From Pseudoalteromonas fuliginea (lineage in GTDB: Bacteria; Pseudomonadota; Gammaproteobacteria; Enterobacterales; Alteromonadaceae), in contig NZ_JJNZ01000045.1 of the NCBI RefSeq assembly GCF_000690055.1, forward strand, positions 1 through 40,692: a stretch of DNA of 40,692 nt, read 5' to 3'. Below are positions 1 through 7,763 of this stretch, in pieces. The translations under genes were made by a program, and so were the position numbers. Positions within the stretch are counted from its first letter, which is position 1, and each line of letters starts with the position of its first letter. Under the pieces are notes generated by a model, which was not told the DNA's origin, searched no databases, and was given only the letters and a program-made list of their open reading frames with translations.

Positions 1-230
1 GCTTTTTTACGTCTGCAGAAAATTTAAATATAAGGGAGTAGCGAACATTACTCACTCGAGGTCCTGCAGTCACAACTTATGTATTGTGTGGGGCAAGTAT
101 GTAGAGCATTAAATGTGTTTTGCTCAAATGTTGCAGTTTTGGATGTATGTATTTTAAAAATGGATAAATCTAATCACTTAATAAATGGTATTGGTATGAT
201 TGATAAATAATCAAACCATTTTTTGAAGGG

Positions 231-262
231 TATATGGGCTGATAAAATCATCAGCCCATATA
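231..262. terminator. Perfect 13-bp hairpin after mltD
   Basis: The arms 231-243 and 250-262 are exact reverse complements (tatatgggctgat / atcagcccatata) around a 6-nt loop. The hairpin lies about 20 bases beyond the mltD stop codon. There is no real T-run on the mltD (minus) side and only a short one on the plus side, so it could act as a 3'-end stabiliser as much as an intrinsic terminator. Bases 1-230 show no supportable gene. Confidence 0.55.
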
Positions 263-282
263 TTTAATAATCAGCCAAGTAG

Positions 283-1548
283 TTAGCTATTAGATAAGAA
301 TACAGTAAGTTTTTTACCTATTTTTAAATGGTCACTTGAAAGGTTATTCCATTGTTTTAGTTTATTAATACTGACTTTGTAATACTTAGCTATTTTCCAT
401 AAGCTTTCGCCTGATTTAACTTTATGCTCGATTTCTTGATCTGCAAGTATAGGGAGTATCAGCTTTTTCCCTGCGCGAATACGATTGCTTTTTAGATTGT
501 TAAAGGCCTTTAACTGATTAACTGTTATTGCATGGCGTTTAGCTATGACACTGAGGCTGTCGCCAGATTGAATGGTGTAGTGTTGCCATTGACTGTAATC
601 ACTACTTTTTTGATTTGCGAGCATTGCTTTAAACTCTATTTTCTCATCGGCAAGAACAACGATATGAGGCGCATCAATAACTGCTGGAAAGCGGATCACA
701 CCGTAATTTAATGACTCGAGTTGTTGCCACTTCTCTTTGTTATCTATGATAACGGATCCCGAAACTGGTATTACCGCAATGGTATTTTTGTTTGCTATCG
801 CAGGAAATACCATTTTTTGGCTTTTGAGTAGTTGGGCTGCAGCAAGTAACTTAGGGACATATTGACTTGTTTGTTTAGGTAGTTTCAAGCTGAAGAAATC
901 GGTTGGCTTACCCTGCCTTTTATTGTTTTTAATTGATCTTAAAACGCGGCCTTCACCTAAATTATAAGCCGCAATAGCATGATACCAATCGCCATCGAAA
1001 CGTTTGTATAAATACTCCATAAAATCCAATGCTGCACGGGTACTGTCGATCACGTCTTGTCTACCGTCATACCAAGGTGAAATTTTTACTTTAAAATACT
1101 TAGCAATAGAGGGCGTTAACTGCCATAGACCAGACGCATGTTTATGAGAATAGGCGCTTGCATCAAAATCGCTTTCAATAAGTGGCATTAATGCCAGCTC
1201 TATTGGTAAATCTCGTTTTTCTATTTCAGTCACTATATGATAAAGATAGGGTGTCGCGCGGCGGCTAATTTCATCCATATAATTAGGGTGAGATAAGTAC
1301 CAAGCAATACGCTTGTTCACAGCGGGGTGACTTGAATTAGTAAAACTTAGCTGTGCGCGAATACGTTGCCAAACATCGTCCAGCTCTTTAGGATTTAAAG
1401 GCGCGATTTGTTCAATTGCTTTACTTTGTTGATTAATAACAGGCTTAGCTTTAATAATTGTTTTAGGGGCTGGTTGCTCTGGTGTTGTCTCACAGCCAGA
1501 TAAAATAAAAATCAGTGGCAAAATGCCGATATATCGATTTAAAAACAC
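283..1548 (-). CDS. mltD: Membrane-bound lytic murein transglycosylase D with two LysM domains
   Basis: This 421-residue lipoprotein should cleave the MurNAc-GlcNAc bond of peptidoglycan non-hydrolytically, making 1,6-anhydro ends, while anchored to the outer membrane. The N-terminus is a signal peptide with lipobox LSGC (Cys19). An SLT domain follows at about residues 95-225, with the catalytic Glu125 in the motif PLIESDF and the downstream SGLWQL and AYNLGEG motifs of the family. Two LysM modules at about 323-366 and 373-418 (each starting Y/V-x-SG-D/E-SL) bind glycan. Length and order match MltD (about 450 residues in E. coli). It is transcribed alone, with a perfect hairpin after the stop. 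Start at the ATG giving the signal peptide. Confidence 0.95.
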   Translation of the reverse strand: MFLNRYIGILPLIFILSGCETTPEQPAPKTIIKAKPVINQQSKAIEQIAPLNPKELDDVWQRIRAQLSFTNSSHPAVNKRIAWYLSHPNYMDEISRRATPYLYHIVTEIEKRDLPIELALMPLIESDFDASAYSHKHASGLWQLTPSIAKYFKVKISPWYDGRQDVIDSTRAALDFMEYLYKRFDGDWYHAIAAYNLGEGRVLRSIKNNKRQGKPTDFFSLKLPKQTSQYVPKLLAAAQLLKSQKMVFPAIANKNTIAVIPVSGSVIIDNKEKWQQLESLNYGVIRFPAVIDAPHIVVLADEKIEFKAMLANQKSSDYSQWQHYTIQSGDSLSVIAKRHAITVNQLKAFNNLKSNRIRAGKKLILPILADQEIEHKVKSGESLWKIAKYYKVSINKLKQWNNLSSDHLKIGKKLTVFLSNS

Positions 1549-1687
1549 GTAAAAACTACTCCGTAATATAAATGCAGCTAGCTAAAAGCCGGTTAGCTTA
1601 ACATAGGGAATGTTAAATGTGAGATGGGCTAAATTTAAGCATGCTTTAAACTGCTCATTATAGCGACGAGTTAAGGTAACGTGATGA

Positions 1688-3424
1688 TTATAAAGTTTTT
1701 AATTTAGCTGCTATTTCGTCTGACTGAGCGTGTAGGTGTTTGGCTGAGGTTAAGTTACCTAATTGTTGTTCTATTTCTGCCACCTTATTTAAGGATATAG
1801 TGAGATCTCTAAGCACAGTTACAGTATCCCCCAAATTAACCTGAAGTTGCCTGTCGAGTTGTAAGCTTTGCACATACGCGGCTTTGGCGGCGGGTAAATC
1901 TCCAAGTTGCTGCTCAATATTACCCACCTTATCAAACGAGACAGACAGGTCCCGTAATACTTGTGGTGAGTCACCTAGGCTTGTTTGCAGTTGTTGGCGA
2001 ATCGCTAAGCTTTGCATACAGGCTGCTTTGGCGGCGGGTAAATCTCCAAGTTGCTGCTCAATGTTGCCAAGATTATCAAACGAGACAGACAGGTCCCGTA
2101 ATACTTGTGGTGAGTCACCAAGGCTCGTTTGCAGTTGTTGGCGAATTGCTAAGCTTTGCATATACGCGGCTTTGGCGGCGGGTACATCCCCGAGTTGCAG
2201 CTCAATGTTGCCCACCTTATCAAACGAGACAGAGAGGTCCCGTAATACTTGTGGTGAGTCACCAAGGCTTGTTTGCAGTTGTTGGCGAATCGCTAAGCTT
2301 TGCGCATACGCGGCTTTGGCGGCGGGTAAATCCCCGAGTTGTAGCTCAATATTACCCACCTTATTAAACGAGACAGACAGGTCCCGTAATACTTGTGGTG
2401 AGTCACCAAGGCTTGTTTGCAGTTGTTGGCAAATTGCTAAGCTTTGCGCATACGCGGCTTTGGCGGCGGGTAAATCCCCGAGTTGCTGCTCAATATTACC
2501 CACCTTATCAAACGAGACAGACAGATCCCGTAATACTTGTGGTGAGTCACCAAGGCTTGTTTGCAGTTGTTGGCGAATCGCTAAGCTTTGCATACAGGCT
2601 GCTTTGGCGGCGGGTAGATCCCCGAGTTGCAGCTCAATATTACCCACCTTATTAAACGAGACAGACAGGTCCCGTAATACTTGTGGTGAGTCACCAAGGC
2701 TTATTTGCAGTTGTTGGCAAATTGCTAAGCTTTGCGCATACGCGGCTTTGGCTTCAGGTAATTGGCCAATATTACTTAGTAAGTCACCTAATCTATCTAA
2801 GGCGATACTCAAATGCCTTTTTCCTTGGTTTGTAACCGTACTTTGCAATTGTTCTATCTTGGCCCTAGTTTGGTAGATAGCTTCATCAAGTTGTAAAGAT
2901 GACAATAGTGGTTCATTTGAAGTTTCTGCTTCAGTTTGTGGCAGCTTGGTATTTAACTTAATATTAGAAGGTAGTTCAATTATTTGTTGGCGAACACTCC
3001 AGATATCAGGCGCCCAAGTGACAACACTAGCTGCACACGTATAAGGTAGCTCAATAAAAATGGGGCTTTTTACAATATCTTCCAACTGCGAACGGCGTTT
3101 ATTTAAAGTGGCTAAGGTTTTGGCTCTTAGCGTATCCCAAATCCCTTCTTGATCTACCTGTGTTAGCGCTAACCAAACGGGAGAGTGGCCTGCGTTAGCG
3201 TCAAAAATTTCATCAATAACTTTATTTGGTAAATCTGTTTGAGTTATTGGTTTTATACGGCGTAACGGTTTACTGTGACTGCGCATAAAGTCATCTAGCC
3301 GCTGCTTAAGGGCAAAACTCGCTTGAGTATTTTCAACAAATACAAAAAAAAGAGAGAAGTCTTCGTGCCACTCAAGTGTGAGTTTTAATTCTGACCAGAT
3401 GGCCTCAAAATCATGATTGTGCAT
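1688..3424 (-). CDS. TPR protein with six near-identical 48-residue repeats, partner of upstream ATPase
   Basis: A 578-residue protein. The first 150 residues form a globular domain without a motif I can name firmly; its APDIWSVR motif after a predicted strand recalls a segment often found in bacterial NB-ARC/TPR proteins (a family impression, not a search result). Residues about 227-518 are six tandem 48-residue units containing SLGDSPQVLRDLSVSF and GNIEQQLGDLPAAKAAY, flanked by more diverged copies. They read as helical TPR_12-like hairpins, usually a ligand- or protein-binding solenoid. The ATG at 3424 overlaps the end of the ATPase gene by 14 bp; a TTG one codon earlier is less likely. 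The arrangement suggests translational coupling and a complex in which the ATPase is the switch and this protein the sensor or effector. Exact function unknown. Confidence 0.8.
   Translation of the reverse strand: MHNHDFEAIWSELKLTLEWHEDFSLFFVFVENTQASFALKQRLDDFMRSHSKPLRRIKPITQTDLPNKVIDEIFDANAGHSPVWLALTQVDQEGIWDTLRAKTLATLNKRRSQLEDIVKSPIFIELPYTCAASVVTWAPDIWSVRQQIIELPSNIKLNTKLPQTEAETSNEPLLSSLQLDEAIYQTRAKIEQLQSTVTNQGKRHLSIALDRLGDLLSNIGQLPEAKAAYAQSLAICQQLQISLGDSPQVLRDLSVSFNKVGNIELQLGDLPAAKAACMQSLAIRQQLQTSLGDSPQVLRDLSVSFDKVGNIEQQLGDLPAAKAAYAQSLAICQQLQTSLGDSPQVLRDLSVSFNKVGNIELQLGDLPAAKAAYAQSLAIRQQLQTSLGDSPQVLRDLSVSFDKVGNIELQLGDVPAAKAAYMQSLAIRQQLQTSLGDSPQVLRDLSVSFDNLGNIEQQLGDLPAAKAACMQSLAIRQQLQTSLGDSPQVLRDLSVSFDKVGNIEQQLGDLPAAKAAYVQSLQLDRQLQVNLGDTVTVLRDLTISLNKVAEIEQQLGNLTSAKHLHAQSDEIAAKLKTL
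1872..2745 (-). repeat. Six tandem 144-bp coding repeats
   Basis: The repeat lies inside the TPR gene. Landmarks such as ttgcagttgttggc and cgtaatacttgtggtgagtc recur every 144 bases (for example near 1986, 2130, 2274, 2418, 2562 and 2706). Copies differ at only a few positions each, mostly silent or conservative (cag/cac, ctgctg/cagctc). Such nucleotide identity points to recent amplification or gene conversion and predicts copy-number variation between strains. Confidence 0.93.
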
Positions 3425-4721
3425 CAAAGTAGTCGTTCATAATTGGAGGAACTTGGTACCAAATACTACCATTTTGATAATTTAAAACTAATGAATGATC
3501 AAATAAACGAATAATTGGTGGTAAGTCGCTGGCAAGGTCATTTATATATTGTGCTAGGTTACCGCTGTGCTCTCTGCAATGAATTAACCATTTTCTATCT
3601 TGTGCATTTAACCATTGAACATTTTTAGTTTCTTCTAAAATTGCCTGCTTAACAGGAGTGCTATTAACTCTATTTACAGGAAAATTGACTTTACCAAGTA
3701 CTGCTTTTTTAGTGGTATGGCGTATTAAAGCAAACATCCGACGAACGTTACCACCGCATAGCCATGCAAACTCCTCTATCACGGGCTTTGAAATATAGTT
3801 TTCCCACTCAGGAAAGCGTTTTTCTACGACACACACCATTTTTGCTATACCTTCTGGGTTTTTCTCAATTGGCTTTTCTTTTTTAGGTGTTTGCATAACT
3901 TTAAAATTAGGCAACGAAAAGCTCCCAGAATAAAATTGATCAATGCTAGGAAGTACAGCATGGATATACGGGGGAACAGTATAAATGACGGTAATATTTT
4001 CAAAAGATAATCGGGCAGGAGAGTTAAAAAATAAGTCTTTAAGGGATTCAAATAATACGTTTTCTTGACCGTTAGGTGCAGACAGTCTTTCTAATGAATC
4101 AACAACAAGAACAACTTTATCTTGATTGGTATATTGTTTAACTGATGCAGCGACATCGTTTGCAAACTTTATGGCCTCTTGAAAAAACTTATTTGAGCTA
4201 TTAGCAAATTTTATTAATTCTTGTTTAAAAGTTACATTTTCCTCTAGAGAGAACTCAACCTCAGCCCCTGCTGCTTTTAGTTTAGGTTTTAGCTCTACTT
4301 TTGAGTCCATTGCTTTTTTTGTGCGCTCCCAAATTGTTTCAGTAAGGAAGTCATCACCATATGCTTTTTTAACGGCGTGAGATAAGCCTGCTAATGCAGT
4401 GAAAATTAATTCAGTTTGAGTAATTGCAGGCTCATTTAAATCTAAAAAAGAGTCTGCACTACAGTAAAAAGCCGGTATGTTTTTTACTTTGAGATCAGCT
4501 AATAAACGCTGGAGTTCAGTGGTTTTACCTGCACCTCTAAGTCCAGAGAATAAGTAACAGCCAGGTGTATCTTCCCATTCGATAGCCTGTTTCATATCTT
4601 CAACACTGTCGTGAGCATCATCAGGAGCACGATTAACATAGTAATTTAATATATCATCGCGTTTAGCTGTATCTAAAAATGAATTATGAAAATCTCTAGG
4701 AGTACTCATCAAATGTCTCAT
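3411..4721 (-). CDS. P-loop ATPase (AAA/STAND-like), first gene of a two-gene cassette
   Basis: Taking the ATG at 4721, a 436-residue ATPase; the frame stays open to a TTG at 4763, and an ATG at 4709 is also possible because none has a clear ribosome site. Walker A is GLRGAGKTT (about residues 60-68) and Walker B is VVLVVDSLERL (about 203-213, with the acidic Asp208). A charged helical insertion (about 130-200) separates them, and a GGNVRRMF motif near residue 335 looks like the sensor/arginine region of AAA or STAND NTPases. The C-terminus may be a winged-helix-like tail. There is no membrane segment. It overlaps the TPR gene by 14 bp, so the two are probably co-translated. Similar ATPases work in phage defence, transcription control and chaperone-like remodelling; the sequence does not decide between these. 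Confidence 0.85.
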   Translation of the reverse strand: MRHLMSTPRDFHNSFLDTAKRDDILNYYVNRAPDDAHDSVEDMKQAIEWEDTPGCYLFSGLRGAGKTTELQRLLADLKVKNIPAFYCSADSFLDLNEPAITQTELIFTALAGLSHAVKKAYGDDFLTETIWERTKKAMDSKVELKPKLKAAGAEVEFSLEENVTFKQELIKFANSSNKFFQEAIKFANDVAASVKQYTNQDKVVLVVDSLERLSAPNGQENVLFESLKDLFFNSPARLSFENITVIYTVPPYIHAVLPSIDQFYSGSFSLPNFKVMQTPKKEKPIEKNPEGIAKMVCVVEKRFPEWENYISKPVIEEFAWLCGGNVRRMFALIRHTTKKAVLGKVNFPVNRVNSTPVKQAILEETKNVQWLNAQDRKWLIHCREHSGNLAQYINDLASDLPPIIRLFDHSLVLNYQNGSIWYQVPPIMNDYFDAQS

Positions 4722-4800
4722 TCGTTTGTGTTCGATCTTAATTAAGGTAAAGATAACACGCAAGATAAATTAGTGTCACTAGATTACTACTGTATATTGA

Positions 4801-4821
4801 TGTGTGTTACCCAAACACACA
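4801..4821 (-). terminator. Weak hairpin at the histidine kinase stop codon
   Basis: The arms tgtgtgtt (4801-4808) and aacacaca (4814-4821) pair around a 5-nt loop and include the kinase stop codon. No U-run follows on the minus strand, so its role as a terminator is doubtful. Confidence 0.3.
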
Positions 4822-6126
4822 CCTAAAACATGCCCCTTGTGGTTTTTGTACATAAACCAAATCACCGCCGTGGTTGAGCATAATTTGCCGCGACAAGCTC
4901 AAACCAATACCCGAGCCTTGTTGTTTGGTAGTAAAAAAGGGCACGAATACCATATCGATAACATGTTCAGCAATACCAGGTCCGTTATCGCTGACTTCAA
5001 TGTAAAGCTGTTGTACGTGATTTTGCGCGAGGGTGAGTTGAATCGTTGGTGCTTTATTAGGATTTTTCGCGTTATGTTGGTGGCTTGTGGCGAGTACTTC
5101 AAGTGCATTTTTTACTAAGTTAACCAGTACTTGTTCTATTTGGCTGTTGTCGAGCATCACTAATTGTTGGGTATTAATATTAAGCTCAAAAGTAGTGCCT
5201 TGGCTAAATGCTTGCTGCTGATGTAATGCAACTATTTGTGTGAGCACACTAGCTAAATTATAAGGCGCTAATTTAGGTGTAGGTAAGCTACTAACTTGAC
5301 GAAAGCGTGCTATAAAATCGCCTAAATGCTCAGTGCGAGACGCAAGTGTAGTGAGTGCGAGCTGTAAATCTTGCTTATCTTCAAGCTCATTAAAGCACAG
5401 TGTTTGCGGTAATAAAGTGGTGCACGTGTTAGCGAGTGATGAAAGTGGCGTTATAGAATTCGCTATTTCGTGAGTTAGCACTTTAGTTAAGCGCTTATAG
5501 GCCTGCTGCTCTTTTAACTGCAATTGGTCGTGAATAGACTGTATGCTGACAACGCGGCGAACTTTACCTTGAATTTCGGCGATACTGAGTGCAATTGACA
5601 ATGTATCTTGCTGTTCACCTGTTTGCCAATGCAGGGTATTACGTACGTTTCGCTCGGCTTTTAAAAGAAGATCACCCACAGCGCCCAATTCACTCAAGTG
5701 CTTAATGTTTTTACCTAAAAGCTTACTTACAGCGGGGTTTGATTCAATCACTTGGCCACTGTTATCAGACACCAATACAGCCAAATCGACATGAATTAGT
5801 AATGCTTGTAAAAACTGAGCTTGTTGCTCGGCATTAAAGCGTGCGGTTTGCATTTGTGCTTTTACTTGATCGAACTGCTGGCGCATTGGGTGATACTGGC
5901 TAAGGCCTAACGTACTATCGCCATTAGCGAGTGCGCGAATAACTATTTCAGCTTGTTTTTGTTGGCGAGTAAATAGTGTGAAAATATGGGCACTCAACGC
6001 AATACTAACCAAGACGATTAACAATAATGTTGCCGAGAAACCTTTATTAATAAGTAAGTAGCACAGTAATGCACTGCAGCTGCTTAATGCGACTAGGTTA
6101 AATCCGAGGGAAAAGTAAGGTCGCAT
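4807..6126 (-). CDS. Membrane sensor histidine kinase (NtrB-like), partner of the adjacent response regulator
   Basis: This 439-residue kinase has two N-terminal membrane helices (about residues 8-25 and 31-52) with almost no periplasmic loop, so it probably senses within or beside the membrane. A HAMP-like linker leads to a PAS-like domain (about 100-200). The H-box LTHEIANSITP contains the phospho-acceptor His219. The N-box LVNLVKNALE and the G-boxes DNGPGI and GSGIGLSLS complete an intact HATPase domain. It starts 2 bp after the response-regulator stop, so regulator and kinase form one operon. The regulator reads out through sigma-54, and the divergent adaptor/ABC operon is the likely target; the kinase may sense the exported compound or envelope stress (inference). 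Confidence 0.92.
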   Translation of the reverse strand: MRPYFSLGFNLVALSSCSALLCYLLINKGFSATLLLIVLVSIALSAHIFTLFTRQQKQAEIVIRALANGDSTLGLSQYHPMRQQFDQVKAQMQTARFNAEQQAQFLQALLIHVDLAVLVSDNSGQVIESNPAVSKLLGKNIKHLSELGAVGDLLLKAERNVRNTLHWQTGEQQDTLSIALSIAEIQGKVRRVVSIQSIHDQLQLKEQQAYKRLTKVLTHEIANSITPLSSLANTCTTLLPQTLCFNELEDKQDLQLALTTLASRTEHLGDFIARFRQVSSLPTPKLAPYNLASVLTQIVALHQQQAFSQGTTFELNINTQQLVMLDNSQIEQVLVNLVKNALEVLATSHQHNAKNPNKAPTIQLTLAQNHVQQLYIEVSDNGPGIAEHVIDMVFVPFFTTKQQGSGIGLSLSRQIMLNHGGDLVYVQKPQGACFRCVFG

Positions 6127-6128
6127 GT

Positions 6129-7538
6129 TTATAATCCATACTTTTCAATGCGACGATACATAGCACCGCGAGTTAAACCAAGCGCTTTGGCAGCGTGGCT
6201 TACATTACCTTGATGATGAGTAAGGGCAGCTCGAACTGTGCGTTGTTCAAGAATTTCTAAATCAAAAGTGTCGTATGAATTATTGCTATTAACGGCTGTA
6301 TTATTCGCATTATTATTGTTGTTAGCGGTAGCGCCAATTACTGAACTCACATCAAGATTTTCGCCTTCACTTAATATTACCGCGCGCTCTATGGCGTGGG
6401 CTAGCTCACGCACATTACCCGGCCATGTGTATTGGCAAAGTGAAACCATATCATGATCGCTAATAGCTAAATTACGCTTATATTTTTTTGAAAAGTGTTT
6501 GAGATAGTAATCAACTAATAATGGAATATCATCACTGCGTTCACGTAATGCAGGCAGGCGAATTTCAACAGTGTTTATTCTGTATAATAAATCTTGACGA
6601 AAACGCCCTTTACTCACCGCGTTATCTAGGTTGTCGTTTGTGGCGCAAATGAGGCGAATATCAATATCAATTGTTTTACTGCCGCCGATCGGAGTTACTT
6701 GGCGGTTTTGCAATGCGGCGAGTAACTTAGCTTGATGTTCAAGAGGTAGGTTACCTAGCTCATCTAAAAATAAACTGCCGCCTTGGGCAAGTTCAAATTT
6801 ACCAATTCGATCAGCTTTAGCGTCAGTAAACGCGCCTTTTTTATGGCCGAATAACTCACTTTCAAACAGGTTTTGCGCTATTGCGCCCATATCTACACTC
6901 ATAAAGGTTTGTTCGCTGCGCATACTTGCTTGATGAATTGCGTGAGCGGTGAGCTCTTTACCTGTGCCACTTTCGCCAGTGACCAATATATTAGCGTCGG
7001 TTTGCGCGGCTTTTTCGATAGTATTAAATACTTGCTGCATTGCTGCGCTTTGCCCTAAAAACTCAAATGATGGCGTGTTTAATGCCTGATTAAGTCCCTG
7101 CTTTTGGCGAGTAAGTTTACCAACTTGTTGCTTGTCTTTTGCGTGCGAGAATGCAGCAGCAACCGCGCCAAGTAATTGCTCATTTTGCCAAGGTTTAGCA
7201 ATGAAATCAGACGCACCTGCTTTAATGGCATCCACCGCAATCTGAATATCACTGTAAGCGGTCATCAGTAGCACCACAATATTAGCGTCTTGCTCAATGA
7301 TTTTTTTGAGCCAATAAAACCCTTCTTTGCCGCTAATCGAATCTTGGCTAAAGTTCATATCAAGCAATATAACGTCGACGGGTTGCTCAACTTTGCGTTG
7401 CTCGTTAATGATACCTTCAATATCAAAGGGGTTGTCGGTGGTTTTAACACTTTGATAATGCTGTTTTAGTAATAACCGTGCAGCAATGAGAATATCGGGA
7501 TTGTCGTCAACAATTAAAATTGAGCCTGTGTGTTTCAT
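6129..7538 (-). CDS. Sigma-54-dependent NtrC-family response regulator
   Basis: A 469-residue regulator with the full NtrC layout. The receiver domain (about 1-125) carries the acidic pair D11/D12, phospho-acceptor D60 in VILLDMNFS, and the conserved lysine in AKPW. The AAA+ domain (about 160-385) has Walker A GESGTGKE (188-195) and the sigma-54 contact loop GAFTDA (235-240), so it should be able to open sigma-54 promoters. A Fis-type helix-turn-helix ends the protein (HAAKALGLTRGAMYRRI), preceded by an Asn-rich linker (about 405-425). It is divergent from the transporter operon, across a 225-bp gap holding a sigma-54 promoter candidate and palindromic sites. Confidence 0.94.
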   Translation of the reverse strand: MKHTGSILIVDDNPDILIAARLLLKQHYQSVKTTDNPFDIEGIINEQRKVEQPVDVILLDMNFSQDSISGKEGFYWLKKIIEQDANIVVLLMTAYSDIQIAVDAIKAGASDFIAKPWQNEQLLGAVAAAFSHAKDKQQVGKLTRQKQGLNQALNTPSFEFLGQSAAMQQVFNTIEKAAQTDANILVTGESGTGKELTAHAIHQASMRSEQTFMSVDMGAIAQNLFESELFGHKKGAFTDAKADRIGKFELAQGGSLFLDELGNLPLEHQAKLLAALQNRQVTPIGGSKTIDIDIRLICATNDNLDNAVSKGRFRQDLLYRINTVEIRLPALRERSDDIPLLVDYYLKHFSKKYKRNLAISDHDMVSLCQYTWPGNVRELAHAIERAVILSEGENLDVSSVIGATANNNNNANNTAVNSNNSYDTFDLEILEQRTVRAALTHHQGNVSHAAKALGLTRGAMYRRIEKYGL

Positions 7539-7589
7539 GGTTTTTATTTTTATAGAGTTTTATTTAGCCTAAAACAAAAAAGGAACAGT

Positions 7590-7638
7590 GTCCATAAATG
7601 GACGCTTATTAAAATAAAAAGTGTTCTATAAACGGACA
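7590..7638. promoter_or_regulatory. Two palindromic activator-site candidates (UAS)
   Basis: Site 1 is a perfect inverted repeat, gtccat-aa-atggac (7590-7603). Site 2, tgttctataaacggaca (7622-7638), repeats the half-sites imperfectly and with one more central base. Their centres are about 33 bp apart (three helical turns), and they lie about 65-110 bp upstream of the sigma-54 promoter candidate. That is the usual place for paired dimers of an NtrC-type activator. The neighbouring regulator is the natural candidate (inference). Confidence 0.6.
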
Positions 7639-7699
7639 TTTAAAGTATCTATCTGTATAAGTAATTATTCAAGTTGTTGTAATTAAAGAATAATTAAAG

Positions 7700-7716
7700 T
7701 TGGCATACGCTTTGTA
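7700..7716 (+). promoter_or_regulatory. Sigma-54 (-24/-12) promoter candidate
   Basis: The sequence ttggcatacgctttgta keeps the -24 GG and the 10-base spacing to the -12 element, which reads TTGT rather than the consensus TTGC. It sits 48 bp upstream of the adaptor gene start, next to a regulator that carries the GAFTDA sigma-54 loop. Confidence 0.6.
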
Positions 7717-7763
7717 ATAGCAATAGGTAACTAGTTAAATTAAACCTGTATCAAGGCGGCAAC

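Noticed and set aside
1..230. Partial open frame at the left edge (about 36 codons to a TAA near 111)
   Set aside because: Too short, with no recognisable content or ribosome site in the window.
1884..2876. Long plus-strand open frames opposite the TPR gene
   Set aside because: They are mirror frames of the 144-bp repeats; the minus strand has a ribosome-coupled start and clear TPR periodicity, and the opposite frames show only Cys/Ser-rich low-complexity text.
4709..4763. TTG start for the first ATPase at 4763
   Set aside because: No ribosome site and a rare start codon; the ATG at 4721 or 4709 matches the expected N-terminal length better.
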